Of a stretch of DNA of 51,902 nucleotides, positions 41,401 through 48,848 are shown one piece after another. The position numbers were made by a program, and so were the translations under genes. A model generated the notes under the pieces. It ran no database searches. It saw nothing but the letters and a program-made list of their open reading frames with translations, and was not told the origin of the DNA. Source of the DNA: Candidatus Physcocola equi (lineage in GTDB: Bacteria > Bacteroidota > Bacteroidia > Bacteroidales > Paludibacteraceae); the NCBI GenBank assembly GCA_018064855.1, contig JAGHUM010000020.1:1-51902 (forward strand), written 5' to 3'. Positions within the stretch are counted from its first letter, which is position 1, and the number at the start of each line of letters is the position of its first letter.

Positions 41401-44136
41401 ATGTACGACGCCTCGCTCGACCAGTTTGCTTATCATGGTTTGAACTATCTGACACGTTTCTTTAAATATTACAGGTTCAGTTCTTTACAACCTACCCATG
41501 AATACGGACGAAGTTTTAGTTTCTCTGAACCTTTCAAGTCGCAGTTTGTTCCTTTCAATTTCGACAAATGGCGTGTTCTGAAAAACCCTTCTCCTATTTC
41601 CCGTCGTTTGTTTTACTCATTAGGCTTTAGTGGAAACGATGCTGAAATGGAAGAGTCCATTGGGTTTGGTGGTGGTGCCATGATGAAAAGTGCTGCACCT
41701 CAAATGGCCAAAATGAACATGGTGAACTCGGCGACTGTTGAATCTGTTGAAGAAGCGCCTGCAGCCGATGTGATGAGTCGTATGCCGGATAATGGCGGCG
41801 ATGCGCAAATCTCCAAACCACAGCAGCAGATGAAGGTGCGTACCGATTTTTCGGAAACAGCATTCTTCTATCCACACCTCACTACAGACAAAGAGGGCAA
41901 TGTGAATTTTGAATTTACCATGCCGGAAAGTCTGACGGAATGGTCGTTTATGGCCTATGCCCATACCTCCGATTTGTATGAAGGACACATCGAGCAGAAG
42001 ATTGTGTCGCAAAAAGACTTTATGGTGTCGCCAAACTATCCGCGCTTTTTGCGTAATGGCGATGAATGCGTGCTTTCGGCCAAGGTGATTAACCTCACAG
42101 ACGGGAAATGCAGTGGCGTGGCAAAATTGCAGTTGCTCGACCCTGTTACCGAAACCGTTGTAATGGAAAAGACAGCCGATTTTACTCTCGAAGCCGGTAA
42201 AAACGGGGCTGTGGATTGGGCGGTGTCTGTTCCGGGCAAGGTGGAGGCTTTGCTGGTGCGTGTGTCGGCTGTCTCTGGAGATTTCACCGATGCCGAACAA
42301 AAACTTTTGCCTGTCCTTTCTGATAGGGTGGTGCTCACCCAGTCTATGCCGATGTATGTGCGTGGGGGTAAGATGAGGGAATACACTTTCAAAAATCTGG
42401 TGGAAAACAAGTCTGCTTCGCTCAACAGTCGTTTCTTGAAGTTGGAGATGGCCACCAATCCGGTTTGGTATGCAGTGCAGGCTTTGCCATCGGTTGCCAA
42501 GGCAGACCACGAAAACTCCATCAGTCTGTCTGCCGCTTTCTTTGCTTCCAAATTGGCACAGCACATTGCGAACAGCAATCCGCGTATCTTCAATGTGATT
42601 GAGTTGTGGAAACAGCAAGGGGCGGACAAGCAGTCTTTGCTCTCCAACCTTGAGAAGAACAACGAGGTGAAAAACGTGCTGCTCAACGAAACCCCTTGGG
42701 TGCTCGATGCTAAAAACGAAACGGAAAACAAGCAGCGTCTGTCCTCTTTGTTCGATTTGAACACCATTCAAGCCAATTGCGGTCTCTGGTTGAAGAAACT
42801 TACCGAACTGCAAACCAATGAGGGTGGTTTTGCTTGGTTTAAGGGGATGGATGCTGGCTTGCACAGCACCTTGTTTGTGCTCGACAATTTTGGCCGCTTG
42901 AGCAAGGCGGGCATCCCTACCGATGTTGACCAGTCTTGTATCCGCAGTGCTGTTGAATATACCGATGAGAAACTGCGCGAAGATTTTGAGCGCTTGAAAA
43001 AGTACGATAAAGATTATAAAAAGAACGCTCATCTCTTTTCTTCAGACCTTTACTACTTCCAGGTGCGCACTATGTTCTCCGATATTCCGGTAAAGGCAAA
43101 TTGTAAGGAGGCTTACGATTTCTATTTTAGTCTGGTTGAAAAGCAATGGGCCGACTTTGGTTTGTACGGGAAAGCGCTTGCTGCCATGTGCCTGTATCAG
43201 AATGGAAATCAGGCCGAGGCGATGAAGGTGGTTCGTTCTCTTCGCGAGTTCTCCACATCTTCTGATGAAATGGGAATGTATTGGGCTCGAAATTCTGACT
43301 ATTACCTTTGGGACCATGCTCCAGTTGGCACTCACACACGTATAATGGAGGCCTTGCAGATGATAGATCCAAACCAGGCCGAACAAGATGAACTCCGCAT
43401 CTGGTTGCTGAATCAGAAACGCACCCAAAACTGGGATAACACCATTGCCAACATCGATGCGCTCAATGTCCTTTTGTTGGGCAGCACATGGCTCGATCAC
43501 GAAAACCATGTGACCGTTAAGATGGGCGACAAACTGGTGGAGCCGGAACAGGCAGAGGCCGCTACCGGTTACTATTCTGTGTTCGTACCTGGCAGCCAGA
43601 TCTCGCAGGAAATGGGGAAGGTGCAGTTGCAGAGTGCCGAAGGCGACAATCTTGCTTGGGGCGCTGTCTATTGGCAGTTTGAGGAAGACATGGATAAAGT
43701 GGTGGCAAACAACACAGGATTAAGTATTGAGAAAAATGTGATGTTGCAAATCATTGAAAATGGTAAAGAGGCTTTAAAGTCCATCGACAGCAACTCAGAG
43801 TTGAAGGTGGGCGACAAACTGATTGTGCGTCTTGTCCTCCGTTCCGACCGCGATCTGGATTATGTGGCATTGAAAGACCAGCGCGCTGCCTGTCTGGAGC
43901 CTATGCAAACTCTTTCTGGCTATCGTTATAGCGAGCATTGTGGCTACTATCAGTCGGTTAAAGATGCGGCTATGTACTATTTCTTCAATCGTCTCCGCAA
44001 GGGAACGTATGTCTTTGAATATCCGTTGGTGGTCACCAACCGAGGGCAGTTCTCAAATGGCATTACTTCTGTGCAGTGTCTCTATGCTCCTGAGTTCTCT
44101 ACCAATACAGGCAGCGTAAAGATTGTGGTGAAATAA
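38440..44136 (+). CDS. Alpha-2-macroglobulin family protein without thioester
   Basis: An 1898-residue exported protein: hydrophobic signal segment (QYFAALNLCLMFGLLSS) without a lipobox. Macroglobulin-type beta domains dominate. The MG2 signature ISIMTDRAIYRPGQTVYFKC-like segment is at about 535-552, a linker rich in Met/Ala/Pro (GGGAMMKSAAPQMAKMNMV) lies near 1075-1090 and could be the bait region, and the A2M domain start WSFMAYAHTSDLYEGHIEQK is at about 1168. The region that in other bacterial members carries Cys-x-Glu-Gln reads VAKADHENSISLSAA (His1357-Glu-Asn), so no thioester can form. The family traps or inhibits proteases in the periplasm or at the surface. It is 35 bases after the zincin-like protein gene, so the two are probably expressed together. 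Confidence 0.9.
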   Translation: MIKLKQYFAALNLCLMFGLLSSFDYQDEWKSVEKNAGKNPKTALEIVDGIEKHALQHKNNPQLLRCLFTRFSLKSSIEGISFNTKIDEIHKFQSGISDPVALAVSRYKEALLYADYYKFDRYKIDQRRELTDIVPDDVNEWSANLFRMKIRELVGLALNEPQVRTTLASEYEALIELGKESRLYRPTIYDFLVYDFLQNYSFVNPFFDSFSKEECVKMYDDLAQFHANDSDKSAYVEAVLSGLKYKHNCLIINDEEYNAALNNLLKSYFNEPASMLIRSEKAQFLAQHFNDSDELRKRYGAFPADAIFLCEEGVQKFPDHPLKTKLKDMVRDWNRKKLEIVLDRYHVHKSTNLKLKVRYANITDLKISLSRFSCSADEFFNTDHKKLSKKKVTDFEFKFNKSDYCVMSDTVLEIPAQDYGAYEISAEGQSACFVVSDFSLLYSNHEQSFDFFVVDNMNGAPKKNVSFLLTDRNGVSKDSDRKTDANGEVEVDGCNFNDAYVRLADGKDDVFLIHFYGSRGYGLGINDNTTECAVSIMTDRAIYRPGQTVYFKCIAYEVKEQDAKVKADYSLRAVLYDSNYQKVSESWLQTNGFGSASSSFVIPASGKCGHYTLEVNDARHSIRVEEYKRPTFDVDLVKPDGAFSFEDTVNVKGKAAYLLGTPLQGAKVAYTVTRKPNYFFRWWPSKANEVVICEDDTMTDDEGNFTISFVPQKSVLDGYKACYDYEVLAKVTDANGETHEQSRFVTVGDESMAICCPQHERLTFNDLMNVKFSVMNLNHKLLEKTVSYKVMRGDELLASGQVLSSAKDGFSLKLNADGWASGNYTILFSATDDKGRTVENKFQTVLYRDTDKCPPVETIFWTENVNHFSVAPGEKKKVRVGSSCKDANLLVIKTFKDGASEKKWYSLNNEIKDFEFALNKGDEVLNVSFFMVYDDVLYKQNLVLNEKKASMDIPVKLTVFRDKVLPGAKEKWQIQLPADKSAEVLAFMYDASLDQFAYHGLNYLTRFFKYYRFSSLQPTHEYGRSFSFSEPFKSQFVPFNFDKWRVLKNPSPISRRLFYSLGFSGNDAEMEESIGFGGGAMMKSAAPQMAKMNMVNSATVESVEEAPAADVMSRMPDNGGDAQISKPQQQMKVRTDFSETAFFYPHLTTDKEGNVNFEFTMPESLTEWSFMAYAHTSDLYEGHIEQKIVSQKDFMVSPNYPRFLRNGDECVLSAKVINLTDGKCSGVAKLQLLDPVTETVVMEKTADFTLEAGKNGAVDWAVSVPGKVEALLVRVSAVSGDFTDAEQKLLPVLSDRVVLTQSMPMYVRGGKMREYTFKNLVENKSASLNSRFLKLEMATNPVWYAVQALPSVAKADHENSISLSAAFFASKLAQHIANSNPRIFNVIELWKQQGADKQSLLSNLEKNNEVKNVLLNETPWVLDAKNETENKQRLSSLFDLNTIQANCGLWLKKLTELQTNEGGFAWFKGMDAGLHSTLFVLDNFGRLSKAGIPTDVDQSCIRSAVEYTDEKLREDFERLKKYDKDYKKNAHLFSSDLYYFQVRTMFSDIPVKANCKEAYDFYFSLVEKQWADFGLYGKALAAMCLYQNGNQAEAMKVVRSLREFSTSSDEMGMYWARNSDYYLWDHAPVGTHTRIMEALQMIDPNQAEQDELRIWLLNQKRTQNWDNTIANIDALNVLLLGSTWLDHENHVTVKMGDKLVEPEQAEAATGYYSVFVPGSQISQEMGKVQLQSAEGDNLAWGAVYWQFEEDMDKVVANNTGLSIEKNVMLQIIENGKEALKSIDSNSELKVGDKLIVRLVLRSDRDLDYVALKDQRAACLEPMQTLSGYRYSEHCGYYQSVKDAAMYYFFNRLRKGTYVFEYPLVVTNRGQFSNGITSVQCLYAPEFSTNTGSVKIVVK

Positions 44137-44182
44137 CAGAATATAATTCAACGCATTAATTTCGTGGAAACAGTATAAAATC

Positions 44183-44209
44183 GTTGGCTAAAGAACATTG
44201 CTAGTGCCA
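44183..44209. repeat. 27 bp repeat R27, copy A
   Basis: GTTGGCTAAAGAACATTGCT and the next seven bases match 49952-49978 at 23 of 27 positions. Each copy lies 65-90 bases upstream of the start codon of an AT-rich exported protein. Confidence 0.55.
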
Positions 44210-44254
44210 ATTGGTGTTTATTATAAACCATGAATTTACAGTATAAAGAATGAC

Positions 44255-45454
44255 ATGAGAAAGTTAGTACAGTTGTTTATATTCATGATAGTCTCCTTTA
44301 TATCTCTTGGAGCGAAGGAGTTCAATTCTTTTCTCAGCCCCAAGTATTGGGATCTGCAGGGAGTCTATACTGATTCGCTGTGTACTGATACCTGTGCTGA
44401 TTTATCTGCTGCCAAGGGACTCTATTTTAATGGTTTGTGTGTAACGGAATACTTCATGAAGGATGGTGCCAGATATTCATCGCATTTTTATTCAGAAGGT
44501 TGTAAGACGTGGTTATCCAATGATGTTTACAGAAGTGATGAGTATGAAATTAAAGGAGACACCATACGGTTTTGGCACAACACTTACCGTATATGGAAAT
44601 TAGAAGATGCTAGCTTGATTCTAAAAAGTGAACAATTTCCATATCGCTTTTATTCCTATCGATTCAGTGAAGATCAAAAAACATCCATAAATGTTAGTAG
44701 TGTATCTTATAAAGATAAGGTTAACATAGCCTCTTACATACAAATTAAGAACATCTTTTTTGAAAATGAAAATGGATTAAGCCAAACTTTTGGCTTATAT
44801 AGCCATTCCTTAGAAAAGGAGACGAAGATTAGAGTTTATTTCAAATTGTGTTTTCAAGAGGAAAAACTGGAAGTCACTAATTTTAAAATAAATAAAATTG
44901 ATTTTTTTGACGAAGAATCAAACAAGTGGAAAGAACTGGATAAAGAATTGTTTAATCAGTATTCCGAAGAAATAACTAATTGCATCCATCATTTCTCATT
45001 TGTTCAAAAGCGTGAATATAAGAAGATTCCTTGGGAGAAAGTGAATAAAAATTGTGTTATTCCCGTCATATTTACTGTGTATCCAAAGGCGCTATCAACT
45101 GAAAACTCAGAAAATGAATATATGCCTTTAACCTTACAAGTGTCTCCAATTGTTTGGCAAGATACCATTTTGCAAGCAATTGTCCTTGAGTTCCTTGAAG
45201 AGAACTTGTCTTCTGCCGATGAGTTCATAGAAATTAGAGGTAGATGGCCAGAATATGACGAACGTAGGAGTTTCAAATTATGCAGGAAGAAAGCTGAATA
45301 CCTAAAAGTATGGCTAATAGAAAACACTACGATACCAGCTTCTAAAATAGTAAGTTTTGGCATGGGTAATCTCTATCCTCTAGTTGAACTCCCTATAACA
45401 AGAGACGATTCATTATTGAATAAGTTTACAGATATTAGAATTATTCGTAAATAA
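44255..45454 (+). CDS. Exported protein with degenerate OmpA-like C-terminal domain
   Basis: A 399-residue protein with signal peptide MRKLVQLFIFMIVSFISLGA. The N-terminal half is strand-rich (VYTDSLCTDTCADLSAAKGL, YFNGLCVTEYFMKDGARYSS) with three cysteines near the start. The last 100 residues follow the OmpA peptidoglycan-binding pattern: a first strand/helix VLEFLEENLSS, FIEIRGRWPEYDERRSFKLC (compare GHTDxxGxxxxNxxLSxxRA), then VWLIENTTIPASKIVSFGMG and FTDIRIIRK. The usual Asp and Arg that hold diaminopimelate are not clearly kept, so binding to peptidoglycan is uncertain. The gene is AT-rich and followed by the R55 repeat. Confidence 0.75.
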   Translation: MRKLVQLFIFMIVSFISLGAKEFNSFLSPKYWDLQGVYTDSLCTDTCADLSAAKGLYFNGLCVTEYFMKDGARYSSHFYSEGCKTWLSNDVYRSDEYEIKGDTIRFWHNTYRIWKLEDASLILKSEQFPYRFYSYRFSEDQKTSINVSSVSYKDKVNIASYIQIKNIFFENENGLSQTFGLYSHSLEKETKIRVYFKLCFQEEKLEVTNFKINKIDFFDEESNKWKELDKELFNQYSEEITNCIHHFSFVQKREYKKIPWEKVNKNCVIPVIFTVYPKALSTENSENEYMPLTLQVSPIVWQDTILQAIVLEFLEENLSSADEFIEIRGRWPEYDERRSFKLCRKKAEYLKVWLIENTTIPASKIVSFGMGNLYPLVELPITRDDSLLNKFTDIRIIRK

Positions 45455-45493
45455 TGTTCAAACTGTTCTAAAATTTTGATGAAATGAATGACT

Positions 45494-45548
45494 ATAATAC
45501 TGTCACTTTCCCGATCCAGTGCTTAAGTTAAGAAAAATCAACTAAATT
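45494..45548. repeat. 55 bp repeat R55, copy B
   Basis: Matches 1232-1286 at 52 of 55 positions. It lies 40 bases after the previous stop codon and 45 before the next ATG. Confidence 0.85.
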
Positions 45549-45592
45549 AGCACAATGAAAAGCTTTCCAAGTTATTATTTCCTAATACATTT

Positions 45593-46321
45593 ATGAGGTA
45601 TATATTGGCGTTTTTAATTTTTGTGTTGTCGCCTGTGAGAGTAAAGGGGCAAATGCGTTGGTCGGCACCTGTGAAAGAATGTTGTTCTTATACATTTACT
45701 TTCCCCGACCCAAACAACTTGTATTCCTTTCTAGATACCGATCTAAAGACATCATTCTCCGAAAAGGCTTTTCGAAATAGGCCAATCAGCAGGTACACTT
45801 TGAAGAGAATATCTGTTTTCGGAGATAGCGAACACCGGCAACTTAACAAAATAGATGTTGACTATACTTATGACCAGCAGGGCAATCTTGTATATTTATC
45901 CTATATCAAGCCGCAGTTTATTTATACAAAAATGATTAGGGGAAAGTATGGCGTCAACTATTTCTACGATGATATTGGCAATTTGATCGAGATTGACTAC
46001 AAGAACTCGTTTAACACGATACTACAAGAGAAAATCAGTTTTGATCCGGAGAGGAATCGTAAGACCTGCAGTTTTTATAACGACAAAGGAGTCTTGATTT
46101 CGGTTGAGGTGCAGACTTACGGAAAGAACGGCGAACTGATTGAGACAATGGTTTTCGATAAAACAGGCGAACTAGTTTGTCGGTACACCTATGGCCTGGA
46201 CAAATCCGGACACTATTGCTACTTTCATTATGATAGTGAGAACAAATTGCACAGCATAGGTGTTTTACCCGATACCCCTCCTACTAATGACATTATTTTG
46301 GAAACACATTGCGATGATTGA
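45593..46321 (+). CDS. Exported protein with YD-like repeats (242 aa)
   Basis: Signal peptide MRYILAFLIFVLSPVRVKGQ. The rest is made of short strand pairs of the form (F/Y)YDxxGNL(V/I), for example DYTYDQQGNLVYLSYI, NYFYDDIGNLIEIDY, CSFYNDKGVLISVEV, YGKNGELIETMVF and FDKTGELVCRYTY. This resembles the YD repeats of Rhs/wapA proteins and the short MORN-like or YD-like lipoproteins of Bacteroidota. There is no toxin domain, and the protein is far shorter than an Rhs core, so it is probably an orphan envelope protein. It is AT-rich and 139 bases after the OmpA-like gene. Confidence 0.75.
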   Translation: MRYILAFLIFVLSPVRVKGQMRWSAPVKECCSYTFTFPDPNNLYSFLDTDLKTSFSEKAFRNRPISRYTLKRISVFGDSEHRQLNKIDVDYTYDQQGNLVYLSYIKPQFIYTKMIRGKYGVNYFYDDIGNLIEIDYKNSFNTILQEKISFDPERNRKTCSFYNDKGVLISVEVQTYGKNGELIETMVFDKTGELVCRYTYGLDKSGHYCYFHYDSENKLHSIGVLPDTPPTNDIILETHCDD

Positions 46322-46352
46322 TAATCCGCAGATGGAATTCTTCCAAAAAACA

Positions 46353-46388
46353 TAAGGGGAGAGCGCTCATCCGAGTGCACTCCCCTTA
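46353..46388 (+). terminator. Decayed hairpin after the YD-like gene (RH36, copy B)
   Basis: TAAGGGGAGAGCGCTC, loop ATCC, GAGTGCACTCCCCTTA: the same element as 1475-1510, but with two mismatched stem positions. It lies 31 bases after a stop codon and runs directly into the R170 copy that begins at 46388. Without a T-run its terminator function is doubtful. Confidence 0.6.
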
Positions 46389-46561
46389 GAAGTTGTTTAA
46401 ATTTTTGTTGGAGATTTTTATATGTGGATTTTTCAGGATGTTTTGAAGCGAATCTGAAAGGAGCGATAGATGCCCATTGTGACTGAAGACTCTCTCAAAA
46501 CAGACGAAAAAGACGTATAAAAAACAAAAAGAAAAAGTTCGCAAAAATTTAAACGTCTTTT
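46388..46561. repeat. Dispersed hairpin repeat (R170 family), copy 3
   Basis: About 174 bp. The left end is AGAAGTTGTTTAAATTTTTG and the right end AAAAATTTAAACGTCTTTT. The interior is conserved: TGGATTTTTCAGGATGTTTT, GCCCATTGTGACTGAAGACT, TCTCAAAACAGACGAAAAAG. It lies 26 bases upstream of the -7 box of the DUF4143 ATPase. Confidence 0.85.
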
Positions 46562-46586
46562 AAGTGAAAAAAACAACGAAAAAGAC

Positions 46587-46594
46587 TAATTTTG
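46587..46594 (+). promoter_or_regulatory. -7 box for the DUF4143 ATPase
   Basis: TAATTTTG followed by C matches TAnnTTTG. Transcription would start near 46600, just before the palindrome at 46605. Confidence 0.5.
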
Positions 46595-46604
46595 CATAAA
46601 TAAG

Positions 46605-46638
46605 TGCGGAAAAATGTAAAAATTTACATTTTTCCGCA
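46605..46638. promoter_or_regulatory. Perfect 16-bp palindrome at the start of the ATPase transcript
   Basis: Arms TGCGGAAAAATGTAAA and TTTACATTTTTCCGCA, separated by only AA, starting about ten bases after the -7 box and ending 15 bases before the ATG. The near-zero spacer suits a dimeric repressor operator; in RNA it would make a hairpin at the 5' end of the message close to the start codon. Confidence 0.8.
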
Positions 46639-46653
46639 GTCAATAGTGTAAGT

Positions 46654-47973
46654 ATGGAGATTCAGAGAGACATATTAGACACATTAAAAGAATGGAAAGA
46701 CAATGCCGACCATAAACCAATTTTGCTAAAAGGAGCGAGACAAATAGGTAAAAGTTGGGTGATGGATAAATTCGGTGAAAAAAACTTCGAATATGTCGCA
46801 AAATTCAGTTTCGACCGACAAATTGAATTGAAAACGGTTTTCAAAGAAATTAAAGAGCCAATTCGACTGCTTAAAGAATTAGCCCTCTATACCAATGTTC
46901 CAATTATCGCAGGAAAGACTCTTATAATTTTAGACGAGATACAAGAATGCGAGGATGCACTTAACAGCTTGAAATTTTTCAGAGAGGACGCACCTGAATA
47001 TCATATAATAGCCGCAGGTTCATTGTTAGGAGTAGCCGTGAAAAGAAAGCACATGACAGTACCTGTTGGCAAGGTGAGAATTGTTAGAATGTACCCAATA
47101 TCATTCAGGGAGTTTTTACGAGCGTCCGATAGACAAACGTTTGATTATATAGAAAATATCACCGTCCCCGAAAAACTGCCCCTAATTGTATTAAACAAAC
47201 TAAAACAAGAATACAAGAGGTTTATTGTGAGTGGTGGAATGCCAGAGGCTGCAGCTGCAATGATAGAGGGGAATGGTATAGGTGAAATAGAAAACATTTT
47301 GCAGGATATACTCGATTTATACGAGTTAGACTTCTCGAAATACGCAGAAAGCAGAGACGTACCACGCATTCACGCAATATGGCATTCTCTTCCTTCTCAA
47401 TTAGCAAAGGAGAATAGAAAATTCATTTATAAGGTGATAAAAGAAGGAGCAAGAAGCAAAGACTATGAAGATGCTCTTATGTGGTTGGAAGATGCTGGTA
47501 TGATTTACCGTGTTTTCAATATCAGCAAACCAGGTGTCCCTATTAAAGCTTATGAAGAACCAGATGCCTTTAAAGTATATGCTTGCGACTGTGGTTTATT
47601 GCGAAGACTTGCCCATTTAGAATCATCCGCAATTGTCGATCCAATATCGAACTACACCGAATTTAAGGGTTCGTTAGCAGAAAACGCAGTATTGCAATCA
47701 ATATTGCCCCACCTCGACGGCATGGTACCCAATTACTGGTCGTCAAACAACCGTGCGGAATTGGAATTTGTCATTCAGCACGAAAATGAGATTATACCAA
47801 TAGAGGTTAAGGCAGATAACTGTGTTAACGGACGCAGTTTGACTGTATATAATGACAAATACAAACCGAAAAACAGAATCAGGTTTTCATCACTCAACTT
47901 ACAATACAATTGCGGACTTCTTAGTTGTCCGTCTGCATTAGCAGAATGGTTTAAAAAGTTACTTCCAAAATAA
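46654..47973 (+). CDS. AAA ATPase with DUF4143 C-terminal domain
   Basis: A 439-residue cytosolic protein. The AAA_14 domain has Walker A LLKGARQIGKSWVM (about 24-37), Walker B KTLIILDEIQEC (about 89-100), and sensor-like IIAAGSLLG and PVGKVRIVRMYPISFREFL, typical of this family. The middle part is winged-helix-like (YEDALMWLEDAGMIYRVFNI). The C-terminal DUF4143 domain has the PD-(D/E)xK-like pattern RAELEFVIQHENEIIPIEVK. These ATPases are numerous in Bacteroidota, often as single genes with clear palindromes upstream, and have no agreed function. Here a perfect palindrome lies at the presumed transcript start, and an R170 element lies just upstream. Confidence 0.93.
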   Translation: MEIQRDILDTLKEWKDNADHKPILLKGARQIGKSWVMDKFGEKNFEYVAKFSFDRQIELKTVFKEIKEPIRLLKELALYTNVPIIAGKTLIILDEIQECEDALNSLKFFREDAPEYHIIAAGSLLGVAVKRKHMTVPVGKVRIVRMYPISFREFLRASDRQTFDYIENITVPEKLPLIVLNKLKQEYKRFIVSGGMPEAAAAMIEGNGIGEIENILQDILDLYELDFSKYAESRDVPRIHAIWHSLPSQLAKENRKFIYKVIKEGARSKDYEDALMWLEDAGMIYRVFNISKPGVPIKAYEEPDAFKVYACDCGLLRRLAHLESSAIVDPISNYTEFKGSLAENAVLQSILPHLDGMVPNYWSSNNRAELEFVIQHENEIIPIEVKADNCVNGRSLTVYNDKYKPKNRIRFSSLNLQYNCGLLSCPSALAEWFKKLLPK

Positions 47974-48046
47974 CTCCATTTGGTAATATAAGTCAAACGT
48001 TTTCTTTTACAATGAAAATCAGCGAAGCATTAAATGTTCTAAAGAA

Positions 48047-48178
48047 ATGATAAATACAATTATAAAGATATTTAATGTTATAGTATTTACATTGTTGTCG
48101 ATAATGTATTTTACAGATCGGAACATTCTGTTTTGGTGTTATTGGGAAGGACTGTATATATCGGGCCAAATATCTTAA
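48047..48178 (+). CDS. Possible 43-residue membrane peptide
   Basis: An ATG-started frame of 43 codons encoding a mostly hydrophobic peptide (MINTIIKIFNVIVFTLLSIM, then YFTDRNILFWCYWEGLYISG). One membrane span is likely. It lies between the DUF4143 ATPase and a membrane protein gene in AT-rich DNA, where chance frames are common. No homologue is recognised and there is no clear ribosome-binding site. Confidence 0.3.
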   Translation: MINTIIKIFNVIVFTLLSIMYFTDRNILFWCYWEGLYISGQIS

Positions 48179-48237
48179 AACTTACATAAACAAACTGAAT
48201 CGGTTGTGATATTGCGTACCAACACATTATATTAAAT

Positions 48238-48786
48238 ATGTCTAAATTGTTAAAATCATTACTAGTGTGCCCTGCTGAACTTCTAATGTCTGTGTTTTTT
48301 CTGTTTTACCTGTCAAATTACAGATTGTATGAAGAATGTATTGAGTCTTGGCCGCCGTTAACAATAGATTGCGCTATGGCAATAGCTCTTCAAGTTACTA
48401 TGGTTGTAAGAGTCTCATTTTCTAAATTAATGTCTGAGAAATCAGGAGTTATAGCTTCATTATTGGTGGGGTTTATTTTAGTAATTATGTTCCTTTTTCA
48501 CCCAACCGTCGATTATGGATTGATCTTCATCTCGTATTTCTTCTGTATGCTATTTTGTTTCTTTACTTTTCTAGGAAATAGAAAGAAGAAAGCCTTTAAA
48601 ACGCTGATGCTGATTTCTGTAACAGTTGTCACAGCACTTGTAACTTCTTTTATCGCAAATATTATATTGGAAATACAACATGAATGTCTTGGGGCAGATG
48701 ATGCTTTAGTTTCAGAGGCTTATGCTTTGGTAGTCGGAACGATTGCTTTTGTTTTTACTCGCAATGTGGTCGATTTACACCTTTAA
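48238..48786 (+). CDS. Integral membrane protein of unknown function (182 aa)
   Basis: Four or five membrane spans: LLKSLLVCPAELLMSVFFLF, a segment near AMAIALQVTMVV, GVIASLLVGFILVIMFLF, YGLIFISYFFCMLFCFFTFL, LMLISVTVVTALVTSFIANI and a last one near YALVVGTIAFVFT. The loops are short, with an HECLGADDALV segment before the last span. No transporter or enzyme motif is seen. It is AT-rich and a neighbour of other orphans. Function unknown. Confidence 0.7.
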   Translation: MSKLLKSLLVCPAELLMSVFFLFYLSNYRLYEECIESWPPLTIDCAMAIALQVTMVVRVSFSKLMSEKSGVIASLLVGFILVIMFLFHPTVDYGLIFISYFFCMLFCFFTFLGNRKKKAFKTLMLISVTVVTALVTSFIANIILEIQHECLGADDALVSEAYALVVGTIAFVFTRNVVDLHL

Positions 48787-48848
48787 AATTTCAAGAATGA
48801 AGTACTTTTTTTTTGATAATGAATCATTTTTAGATTTTGAAATCCTTG

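Noticed and set aside
41620-43032. A 470-codon minus-strand frame inside the A2M gene
   Set aside because: Antisense to a conserved protein; His/Arg/Phe-rich translation typical of a mirror frame.
45593-46321. A truncated Rhs toxin
   Set aside because: It has its own signal peptide, a complete short frame and no toxin tail or upstream Rhs core.
48806-48814. Nine-T run as the frameshift point between the two small frames
   Set aside because: Adding or removing one T there leads straight into stop codons, so it does not join the frames; a shift further downstream would be needed.
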